Translations under genes and position numbers: made by a program
Assembly: GCA_002633005.1 (NCBI GenBank)
Contig: NMRA01000529.1
Span: forward strand, 126,001 to 186,000
Source of the DNA: Phoronis australis
Taxonomy: Eukaryota > Phoronida > Phoronidae
DNA length: 60,000 nt
Direction of reading: 5' to 3'
Shown: positions 31,701-43,700 of the stretch, one piece after another
Layout of the letters: every line of letters begins with the position of its first letter
Numbering within the stretch: position 1 is the stretch's first letter
The notes under the pieces: generated by a model
What the model saw: the letters and a program-made list of their open reading frames with translations, nothing else
Database searches by the model: none
Told to the model about the DNA's origin: nothing

Positions 31701-34700
31701 CTTTTGTGCGCTACAGGACACTTCGCTTTGTAACACGCGGCGCTTTTGAGTTTTAACCACTAACCAACCACGTTGCATACTATTGAGCTAAGTAATGATA
31801 ACTTTATCCACTGCGTAAGTTTTAGAACAAAATGAAAATCTTTTTCTCCAATGTGACGTTTTAGTCAAAAAAAGAAAAAAAAAACAAAAAACGGGCGTTC
31901 TGGTTCTCGGGTAAAACATCATAACTAGCCTCAATGTGCGGCAAAGCAGTATATTAAATATACAGCTTGACGCCGATGTGGGTAAAACACTGAACATATG
32001 AAATCTTCACCGAATTAGTGTTATTAGCGACACTCTTCCCAGAGTAAACTGAATTATTTATCGGCGCTCGCCGGGAAAATTTGTCGTTCTGTCGTTATTC
32101 TGCAGCTAAAATTGAGATGCGTTCTTTTAGGTCGGCTGACATTGACCAGTTCCTTTTTTCACCTGCTTCAGTCAGATCTTTGTCTCTTCTACGAGGCTGC
32201 GTACATGGCACAACAAATCATCGGAACTGGTTCATTTCGTCATAAGTTTTTAGTATTTCAATACTAGCAAACCGAATTTCAGAACAAATCGTGCTTCTGC
32301 GAAGTTGAGTCATCTTCCGAAAGATGTCGCAAAATTTTAGGAAATGACGCGTGCTCATGTAACGAGCGCGACAAACTTTTGTTACAATAGGCAAACAAAT
32401 GACGTTCATTAATTGTTTTTCACTCAAGCGGCTGCAACCTGCAAGGTGAGTGTTGGTTGACTCCTAGACTTTGCATGCGTCTGCTCCGCTCGCTAGCTCT
32501 ACATGTTGATAAACGTTTCACGTGACGAGGTGACGAGCATCACTTTTACCCGGGCTGTGGGAAATTTCGGGGATATAACGGAGCTCAATAACGCAGTGCT
32601 ACCAAGCTTTATTTTAGAGAGTCTTTACACAGCCAGCTGACCGGTTACGCCATAACCTGCAGTATCCTACAAAGGCCTTGATAACTATATTTTGCCTGGC
32701 GGTCATGTTCAGTCCCCGGCAGTCCTGTTTTGTGGTGGGGCGGTCATGTTTTCAGGTACGTCAGTCCCATTTTGTGGTGCAGCGGTTCCATTGGATCCCC
32801 GGAGATCCTGCTTTGGGTGAGTCGATCAGTCCGATTTAGAGGACCGGCGGTCATATTGTTTCTCACCCGTGTTATTGTGCCTTGCTGTAGCACGGGTGAG
32901 AAACGACATGACCGCCGGTACTCTAAATCGGACTGACTCACCGACAACAGGACCTCCGGTCATCAAATGGGACCGCCGCACCAGAAAATGGGACTGACGC
33001 ATCTAAAAAACATGGCCGCCCCATCACAAAACAGCTGCGCCGGGGACTGAGTAGTTGAGGACTTTGTGTGATACTGCAGGTTATGACGTAACCGGTCACA
33101 TAGCTGTGTAAAGACTATCGCCAAAATAAAGCTTGGCAGCTACATGTAAGCGTTATTGAGCTCCGTTTCATCCTCAAAATTTCCCACAGCCCGGTAAGTT
33201 CTGCTCGTCACCTCGTCGTGAATCAACATGTAGTAGAGCGCGCGACCGGCACAGGCGCTTGCACAATCTAGGAGTCAACCAACACTCGATCACCTTGCAG
33301 GTTGCAGCCGCTTGAGAGAAAAACAATCTAATGAATTATTGTAACGATAAGTGTGCCGCGCTCGTGACATGTGCACGCGCCATTTCCTCAGAAAAATTTT
33401 GCGACATCTTTAGAAAGATGATGACAACTTCGCGACAGCAAGGTTTGTTTTGAAATTCGGTTTGCTGGCATTAAAATACTAAAAACTTATAACGAATGAA
33501 TAAACAGAAAAACGACAGAACGATAATTTTTCTGGAGCGCCGATGAAATAATTTAGTTTACTCAAGGAAGAGTGTCGTTAATAACACAAATTCGCCGGGT
33601 GAAGATTTTACATGTTCAGTTTTTCCCACATCGGCGCAAAGCTGTATATTTAGTATGTGGGCCCATTGCACTGATCACCTGGAAATATTTTTGTGCTTTA
33701 TTAATACATGTATATAGTTAAACCGAGCTGAGGAGCTAGAAACCCTACTCCAGGGTCAAGTAGTTTGGCTAAGTGCTTGGTTTGTGTTAGATTTATTAAA
33801 TGTTGACCTTTCAATTATTTATAAGTCACATACCGCAGCCGGGAGCCTGGTGATGAGTAAAACTCAAAAGTGCCGCGTATTACAAAGCAAAGTGTCCTCT
33901 GTTGCGCACAAAAGATTTCGGAGGATTGATCGGCATAAGACCTGCATATGCATACGTACTGTATATATATGTATATATTGTATGATCTGTGTAGCCTGCC
34001 GGTAATAAATCTTAGCTTGTTTGTCATTGCGGTTTCAGTTCCCGACGGTCCTGTTTTGTGGTCGGGTGGTCATGTTTTTAGGTGTGTCAGTCCCAATTTC
34101 TGGTGCGTTGGTCCCATTTGATCCCCGTAGGTCCTGTTTAGAGGACCGGTGGTCATGTTGTTTCTCACCTGTGACGGGGGAAATTGTAGAAAGATGTGTG
34201 TTGCAGAGGGCAGGCTTTTACCTTTGAAAGCCCCCAAATAAGATGGCATTTTATCCAACTGAAAAACATTTGTTAAGTATGCTATCTTATTCAATGCTGG
34301 TAAAAACAATGACACGATCGGTTCAGTGTGGCCGGATATCGATCTAGATATACGGCGATGGCCCCAAATCCTCGGCAACCTGCGTCTGATCTGAGTTTGA
34401 CGACGACAATGTTCTTCAAGTGAGGTCACTACTATTTTGGAAGATCATCGTTAAACTCTTGCAGCCGATTTCATAAAGGTGGTTTAAATTTAAATCGGGT
34501 TTAACCTGATAAAGATAATCTGTATTTCATAAAGGTGTTTAACGTTCAGACCAGTGGTCTAGTAAAACCTGATTAAACTCCAGTTTAGACGTGGTCTAAG
34601 TCATGTTTCATTTCACCAATTAGGTCTATATTCTTTAGACGTGTATTGAGATCTTAAACCAGGGCCCGGTCTCCAATCTCCGTACTCAGACTCATACTCA

Positions 34701-37700
34701 TACTCGAGATTTCATACTCAAAATCGTGCTCACTGGAGTCGTACTCAAAAAAGCGTATCTAATGTCGTATTTCGAGTAGACTCCAAACGTACTCAAATCT
34801 GACACTCATACTCGAGTTGCTATGGAACTCTTTATGATGTGAAATGCAAAATCACGCAAAGCCGCGCTGATTCATCGCTCCCTATTGGAATAGACCACCC
34901 CAAGAACTAGGCCTACATTATCGTCTGCTGTCGCTACAACTACAACAGTATGTCTATAACGTGGAATTCTGAGTGTTCTGTAACTGTTATTCATTTTTTA
35001 GTTTCAATAAATATTCTTATGCCATTTCTTTGATACATTTGGCAATTATTAAGCTTCACTTCTTGAGTTCCTCACCCAGTCCCGAAAACGTCTTTTAAAA
35101 GAAATTTGTAACAGCTTATCACATCACATCTCTGTTGCTAATTTAGTCTTGGCATAAAACCCATTGCTGTGTAGGGCTACGCTGATGTCAAACTTTGATA
35201 CTGTATCTTTGTATTTTACCGGGATGTATCAAGTGAGTTGACATTTGGCACGTGAGTTAAAAAACAATACTTGTGCAGGCATTCAGAGTTCACCAGTGGC
35301 AGTGAACGGGACGAGACGTCTACTTAGAAATCGGCAAACAAAATCTGGAATTCCATTTGGGGATTGAGGAATTATAGATGACTAAGTTATGATGAGAAAT
35401 GTACCTGACAGGGAAGCGAACTTTTTTTAACTTCCCTCCCCTCCTCGTCTTTTGGAAACCCTACAAAACGTAGGCACACATACCGTAATAAGGGCAGCAC
35501 AAACTTCTCACACGACTTTTCCCACAACTGCTTTCGACGCTTGTTATGACTCGCCGACAAGGGATTACAATGCGCCTGTTGCCAGGAATTGTAGAGGTAG
35601 AATGGCTGCCATAACATACAGTGATACGGCGGGTTAATAAGGTGAAGAATAAGAAGATTTAAGATGAAAACTATTATCTCTGAACTGAAATTGAAGTGCT
35701 GAGATACGGTAAGAGGACTTATTTTTTTTAGATTTGCTATGTTTCTTGGTTCCCTTTCAATATTTTGTTCTCTGGCTCGTATTTATTTTCGAGTACGATT
35801 TCAAGCACACTGCCATACCAAACTTGAAATTTCAGCATAGACTCCGAATTTTTACTCAAAATCGTACTCGAAATATAGATGAGATACACTTCAGTTCGAG
35901 TACACTCGAAAACTGAGTATGTGCTCGAAATTTCGAGTACAGATTTTTCGAACATGACATTGAATACACCAAAGCTGAGTCTGTACTCGAGTTGAGTATG
36001 AAGTGTGAGTTTGAGTATGATTCGAGTCTGAGTACGGAGATTGGAGACCGGGCCCAGAGGTTTAACTTTGGAGTTGGCCAGACCCAGGTTTAACTGCTAT
36101 ATATGACAGACTTGCATGACATAGGTGCAACTGATTGATGCCCATTGGATCCGCTTATGTGTAGACCATTACGTGCTGGATGGTGTGTTGCGGATTCCTC
36201 AGAATACGACTGGTCGAGCATAGCGTAGTCGTCGTAAGCGCTACGGATGCAACTGGAGACAGTTTCTTCTGATTCTTCGGAGTTCCACCTCCACTGGTCT
36301 CCGATTTAATGTTGCCTGGAAGGGGTCTTGCCCCCACCCCTTTGGCAGCGAAAAATAAACATTAAAATGCTATCAAAGAATTGAATTTGGACATTGATCA
36401 TGTTGTAGTTAATCGTGATCATGTACTTTAATGTGTGCACGTGTGTTGGGCACAGATATTACATATTTCCTCATGAGAAAAGTTTTAGGCAAATTTGCAA
36501 ATGCGTGCACTGATTCTACTAGTGTGTGCCATTGTATACCCACGTGATCAAGGGTTCATTGAAGCACTTCGATCGTTTGTTTATTGGCTTAATCCAGATC
36601 GACACAGCGGGGTGGATTAGAAACTTGAAGCCTGGTTTTAATAAACCAACTCCCTGGTCTTACAAAACCAGGTTTTCAGACTTTTAGACCACATTGGTTA
36701 AATGCAAGCTAGGTCTAAAATTAGACCAGGTCTACGAAGACCAGGTTTATGCATTAAACCTGGTTTTCTTGGACCACCTTTATGAAATCGGCTGATAATG
36801 TTGACCGAAACTTCCATGACTTTGCATGGATAAAGATGCATGCAAGCTGTATTCCCACTCTCTTCACCCCGCTTACAGGCGTCAAGCAAGTTAAAGGCGA
36901 AGGCAACCCTTTTCCATGTCATTTTGAGCTAAAATAAGGTTGGTTGGTTATCCTAGACATATTTTCCACTTAATTACAGCTTTTCGTAATTTTATTAATT
37001 ACTTGTCCGCTCTTCCGGAAGTGACGTTTTAGGAGGCAAGCATTTCGCGCCAATTTCTTTTCATATAGTCTGACTGTGAAAGCTGCCGAGTCAGTCATTG
37101 TTCTACCTCGGTTGTGTTAAGTTCCGTCGTCGTTTGCTTTCATTTACTAGTCAGTCAATATGCCACACTGTTGCTGCGTACCAGGATATACTAATTATCG
37201 GCTCACGCGCGCTTTGGGAGTACCTTTGCATCGCTTTCCGATGGATGACACACTTCGCCGTACAGCACAAGCATTCCATTGAGGTAGGCATAACAACGCA
37301 CACAGTGCATTTGCACCAAGATGTGTCACCACGTCTGTCCTCAGTAGCCGCCTCGTTTCTCTCAACAGCTGCCTGTGCGTACTCTGCCTCGTTATACTCG
37401 GGCTCAAACATGTACCCACCCACTGAATGTCCGTGAAAAAAATTCCTCGTCACCACTGCTGTGAACAAGGTCTCCGTCACTCACACTACTGTCACTGTGC
37501 GGGTCACCGACTCCAGCCATTTTCAGCTTACAACACACTAAACAATCCCTAACTCCAACGTAGTTGAGTTCTCTACTAACCTATCTTGCTGCAGAACACT
37601 CGCCAATGGAAAATTGTGGCGACAATTGTTGAAAAAACAGCACAAAACAAAAGTAGAATAGAACAGATTCGCACGATAAAGTCAACGCAAAACCAAGTGG

Positions 37701-40700
37701 CGGGAAACGCTTGCCTCCTAAAACGTCACTTCCGGAGTAGCGGAAAATTACGAAAAGCTGTAATTAAGTGGAAAATATGTCTAGGATAACCAACCAACCC
37801 TATTTTAGCTCAAAATGACATGGAAAAAGGTTGCCTTGCCTTTAAGTACCAGGCATTTTGACTACACTTGAACAGGGCAGTCTCCCCACCACTTTGGTCT
37901 GCTGTGACGAACACATTGAAAACCCTTTCATTACCCTAAAATCTAAGGGCTCCATGTTTCCACGTGCCTTCCTGCAGTTTTTCCTCGTCAGAGAAACCAT
38001 GTCATGATTACAAATTTCCGTATAACCTGCAGCTGCTTAATATCATTGTCGTCAATAGGTAGCGACACCATCATCTTTCACCCTGGCAGGGCTGTATACC
38101 AATGGTGTTCAGTAAACACAGTTGGACATTGGTAGTTCATTGGTTAAAAGAGAGTCACCGAAAGTAGGGGAAGCCAAGAGGAAATCATTTCTCCACCATG
38201 CTAACGATTAGAAAAGCGCGGTGTTACAAAGCCCTTCGCTGTCTGGTCTAATTTAAATGACGAAGACTGTACATTATACCTTCACAGGTTCTCAGGACAT
38301 CTTTTTGGAGTATCAGGAGATATTGAGAAGTGAGATCGCGGACCTGGAAGAATATGACAGGTTTGATGCAGGCCATCAAGTCGACGATTTTATACTTGGT
38401 TGCACATACAAAGGATTCGAGTGTTACAAAAAGTAATTAATTGCAGTGGCGCATCTGGGCTATCATAAGAGGGAGGCCAATATTTTGTCTCGTAGACAAT
38501 CTTGATAAGAGTGCTGCTGAGGCTCGTAGCGGCGGAATGGGGTGGCGGTCGGGAAGGGGATTCTCCCTTCCTTCCAGGGTAAAATTTTGTTTTTGCCACT
38601 GAAAACAAGTATTTTCCTTGATTTTTTGAGTAATACTAACCGTTTTCTGGGCCAGGTTGCTACTTGCGACTAGCGCTTATAAAGCTCACAAACCAGTTCG
38701 CATTCTGAAATCTGACGTCGCTACACGGAAAGCGTTCAGCTCGGTAAGTTACCCGAAACAAAAAAACGCCTTGGATTCTAGACTTTAACGTGCTTTACGT
38801 ATCAATATCACCTCCTGAAAGTGGATTTTTTAAATAGAACAATTAACAGTTCTTGTTTTAAACCATTTAATCGGTTTAACCTCGGTATCGCCGCTTGTGA
38901 TTTAAAAGCGAAAACCATAAATCTTACGTACTCGAACACACGACCTCGTGGTGAGAGAGCGGCACTCTTCCATTTCGACACCACGCTTTCGCACAAACCT
39001 CAATGCTAAGAGACATACCTGTTTATGGTCCCCACCGTTTGCATGCGAACCTGCTCCATCCTCTAATAATTATTGCAAGTTTTATATTTTGTGCAACCAG
39101 TTTGTAGCAAAATTTTTTGTGTTTAAAACAGTCTTAAGTTGCCAACAATCTAAATCCATTTTTTTGTGTTGGCTTCCCAAATCCTTATAATTTCAATGTT
39201 TTACAGAGAGATAATTATGAGATTCTGAGAGATTCGCTGGGACTTCGGTTGAAAGTTACTTGTAACCAGCAGCTTCTGTTTCTTCATCGTCATTCAGTTT
39301 CTGTTTTCTTTGAAAAAATGTGTAGTGGAGCAGACGACAGAGCCGGAGTGGTAGTGGCAGCGCCATTGCCACTTGAAACCGGGTCTGAGCCCCCCACCTC
39401 TACATACACAAACTTAAACTCCACATATTGTCAAATCTTGTTTCGATCGTATAACGGGGGTTAACTCAACTTTTCTTACAACTATTATTAAAATTTCTTG
39501 GTCTGTTTACACCGACCTCTAGTCTATTTACACTGTCACGACGTTTCGGTCGGTCTATTCTCCGGCCATCGTCAGGTGTTCCCGCGTACTTAGAAGAACG
39601 AGCACGGATATGTGGAACACTCATGGTGTGATGTTTTGTCCTAGACATGATTTGAACCCACTTCTAAAACTACAAATTATTCGAGTCCAGCATCTTAATC
39701 ACTACACCACGGAGTCATGCATTTACTTAATTGGAATTTAATTATACTTAAACCTTCCTAAGTAGACTGAGCCAGGTGTCACGTGGTTGTTTGCTTGGCT
39801 GACTAAACACATTGTCTTGTACATGTACAAGATGTACCTGGCTTCCTTGATCTTTCTCTTGTCCTAACCTGTTTTACTGTCAAGTATTCGGATGTTTTTC
39901 CACTGGATATCGTGTTGTTTCGACCACATGTGTTCTGCTGCTCCTTTTGAGGTATTACCCTCTCTACAGCACCTCTTATGTTCAGCAATTCTCGTCACCG
40001 ATATATGATTCACCACATTCACTTTGGATTTTATAGATGACATTTTTCTTTTTCCCCATGTCAGTTTTTGGTTTGACTTTTGTAAATCGCCGACCCAGTG
40101 TATCTGAGCTGCGGTATACTGTTCTTATTTTAAATTCTTTACATATGCGTCCTAGCTTCTCGGTTATTCCGGGTATATACATGTGCGGTTATGTCGGAAC
40201 TTCCGTCATACTCCTCAGTCCCTCGATCAATTGGATAGTCGACAATGAAGGGTGCCGGGTCTTATAATATAACCCATTTTAACTAAGGGTAGAACGAGGT
40301 GTAATGCCGTGGCTGTGATAAGAGAGGTTGCATCCTCATCCCAGCGTGTTCGAATTTGGCATCTCATGTTTTGAGTTCTAAAATTAACATAAAAATTTCA
40401 TTGTGTTTCAATACCTGATATGCAGATTCGACATTTTGAAAGTCGTGCCCTCTGGTGCTACGGTGCATCTTTGCATTGTCCCGGATGCTGTGTCCCATTA
40501 AATTGTGAATATGCAAATGAAGCACTTGTTCACAAACAACCACGGGTCTTCCATTGTGCCCGAAACCATCCCAAAACCAGTTAGCATTACATTACAATCC
40601 CGTTTTGCGAGAATATTTTTATGTAAATGAGTTTGGTAATACATCTATGCCATCGTTACCCTAATGAAACAAGGCGCATTTTTCATTGTTTGTTCATTTC

Positions 40701-43700
40701 ACTATCAGATTTCCATTGGGTAATATTTGGAAGTACTAGGATTTTCTTTACGTTTACCCTCATTTTTAACTCTAATCCTGTGTAGAGCTCAGAAACGCTA
40801 GGACCTGCACTAGGACCACGGTAAAATCTTGCCACAATCGTGTGCTCTCCTCTAAACAACACACCAGTATCTCACGTAATCTCGCGAAGTCTTTCTCTCT
40901 AGCAAGGTCCTACCGTCACTGAACTCAACGCGTCTGAGCCTCTATTCAGAATATTTTCCCTATGTGGTGAGCTAAGTACGTCACCATTACTGCTGTACAC
41001 TGGACTGTTATGAAAGTGACTCAGATTACTCGCATGTAACTAATTGAATTGGAAATTTAAACGGAAACGCCAATTTCATAGAACTGTAGTTAACGTAAAA
41101 GTTCTTCATAATTTAATGGAGATTTTCATCATACGTAGAACTTCATCTTACCCTTAGTGAAAATAAACTGACCCACAGTCATCCTCCCACGCCTGGCTTC
41201 AGCCACAAAGAAACTGTTTCTACACTTACATAAAACTGTCAATATCACCCAAACTAGTAATCACAATTATAAGGTTTAAAAGAAAGAAATGTAGAGGATG
41301 ATGTGAACTGATCAATGCGCACGTTCGCATATCTAAACAAATTAGGGGTCTCTTACAATTTTTAATGAAATCCACAAGTTTCCTGGGGAGAGTGTGCTCA
41401 CCTACCGCTTGCAGATGCAGCTTGTCATAGTCGAATGAATCGCCCACCGTATTGCATGAGATAGTTGACAAGTTGACTGGCCTGGCCTAGCGCAGTAGGA
41501 GCGACATCCAGAAACTTGGAATACATTTAAATCAGTCATGGTGTCGATTGAGTTAAGAGATCTGTTTTTTGTCGCTTTCGAACTTTTGTCCTCGTATCCG
41601 AATTATTCTAATGAACAATATCACTCATATTCCCCTGAAAAATATGTTAAAAGTTTTAGCAGCATCCCTACACAATGTATATTAAAGTATGAAAAATGGT
41701 GAAAAGGCGTTGCAAAACTATAATACTAGCATTTGCCTTGCACCACCTTCAATTGACCTATCGCCAGGATTTTGAGTGACGGATTTACTGACCAGTCAGA
41801 ACGCAGCATTCTTAACACACCTTTGTTTCCAATTTGCCATTTTACCCGACAAACACGTTGCCGGATAAAAGTTACTGTTTGTCGACATTGCGCAAGGGGC
41901 GGAGCTTGCGATAGGTCAATTGAACGCACTTCGTGCCTGCATAGCCACAACGCAGCCATTGTTTGAGCTCCGCAACAGTGCACGCTTCAAAGGGCTTGTC
42001 GAACTCAAAATTTCGTTCACTTTTGTTTATACAGTTCACACGCATCATGTGCCGGCTTTCGGCTACTCAAGTCAATCCCAATACGCAACGCTTCAACTAC
42101 TTCCTGCCACGAGCACTACGTTTCTGCATATGGGCTATTAGCTGATTTTCCTTAAAAGCGGTTACAGATTTTAATTTTTAGACTGGTTCCATCATCTGTA
42201 CATGTACATGTATGGGACAGTGTCAAACTATAACTTATACCAGAGTGTTCCATCAACAAATTGATATTCCCATGTTACTCGCTCCAAAGAATGACTTAAG
42301 GGTCTTCAACAATTTTCACCACATACATGCAAGCATGTGTGGGAGTGTGTATGATTTCGGTGAAAACTGTATGCAACAGGCTGTATTACATCAAACCGTT
42401 TAGGATTAATCAGAGTGACGCAATCACGATCCTTGCCGTAACGACTCCTCCAAAAATCCGCAATTTGCCTTTTTAAGAGCACCTTAATTGCCCTCAAAAG
42501 AAGTGACAAAGGATTGGTTCCAGTCTGTCTCATCAGTGACGTTTACTGTCGCGTTTACCACAAGCATCCATTTCTCACGCATGAACCGCTCAGACCTGTG
42601 GTGAGGGATTGCTACCCACTCCTGTCCCAGCGGACGCCAGCGTTCGCCTAAAGTGGCCTGGTGTGTGACACCACATCACACTAGTCAACCACCCTTGTCC
42701 CACAGCTGTTCTATGTAGTATACATGTAGGTCACAAATTGCTACAGGCGTATTCTAGATGGTGTATTCCTTGTTGTTGCAGATGATATTCTATGGCCCCT
42801 TTGCGGTGCGGCCATGCATTGTCGTCTTGTAGGATTCCTCTTTTACCAAGCGTCAGAACGAAAGGTATGGTTACGGGAACCAAATCCAAGTGCGTTTAGA
42901 CATTGTTGTAGATGAGCAAGTGGAGTTCTTCCGTTGGAGGAGATTCGGCCTCACACCATAACACTATTTCCATTGCATGGTGTCTCATTTGTCATGCAAC
43001 AGTTTCTAATTATTGCACCTCACGTCTCCACACAGCCTGCCACCTCCTTATAGCGACCGCAAGCAAAACGAGTCTCATCAGAGAACCCCACGGTCCTCCA
43101 CTGTTGCTGGTTCCAGAGATTGTGTTGCCTACACCATCTCATTCTGTCATAGCTGGTTTCCTTCTAGGAGGCTCTGATCTTACTTCGGCTGAATAAAGGC
43201 GGCTCCTCAACATCTATTCGCTCATGTTCAGGTGTTGCCCTCGCAATCTCTCTGTAACTTCCCGCGCTGCAATCTGCTGACTGTGCCTACTCTGGTTTTG
43301 TGCTGTAGCCCGTGGGCGACCGTTTCGTTAAAAGTCATGGACGGTACAAGAATCTGTGACTTGCGAAGAAAGCGTTGCACTATACTGACAGATACACTGT
43401 ACACCCAAGTTGTTCGCGAGCTCTCTGCTTAAAGCTCGATTCGAATTGACCAACAGCCCGAAGTCGATTTTCGACCATATGTGGCGTGGTTGACGCCCAA
43501 AATAACACTTACAAAAATGATCTGATTTCTTAAGAAACCTAGGAACTTTATGCAATCATGGCCTACTAACTCCATTCTTCGACGCGTTGTGGGAATCAGT
43601 AGTGCCCCACGGTACGCCATTGAGCATCAATCTGCTGGAGCTCCTTACAGGAAGCAGTATACTCAATAAAGACATTCATACATGTAGTTTCATTTGACCA

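Larger units (their letters stand above)
36891..37845. mobile_element. 955-bp element with about 150-bp terminal inverted repeats carrying THAP and P2X7-tail fragments
   Basis: The left arm 36891-37051 and right arm 37699-37845 are near-perfect reverse complements (for example CCATGTCATTTTGAGCTAAA, GTTGGTTGGTTATCCTAGAC, CTTCCGGAAGTGACG or its variant). The interior has a plus-strand THAP start and a minus-strand P2X7-like fragment. It has no transposase core, so it is non-autonomous. An 8-bp target duplication could not be identified. Confidence 0.82.
39480..40265 (-). pseudogene. Penelope-like retroelement remnant with GIY-YIG endonuclease
   Basis: Minus strand reads YIPGITEKLGRICKEFKIRT, VYRSSDTLGRRFTKVK, KKKNVIYKIQSECGESYIG, then after a frameshift RIAEHKRCCREGNTSKGAAE and HMWSKQHDIQWKNIRILDS. 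These are the end of a reverse-transcriptase ORF and a GIY-YIG nuclease (the YKI...SYIG and EH...H-I-W landmarks), as in Penelope-like elements. The GATGGCCGGAGAATAG/AAACGTCGTGACAG block near 39545 resembles sequence often seen at such element ends. Frameshifts show it is dead; a tRNA-like segment interrupts it. Confidence 0.7.

Noticed and set aside
39640-39718. Functional tRNA gene
   Set aside because: A and B boxes are present, but the acceptor and T stems do not pair properly; better read as a SINE head.
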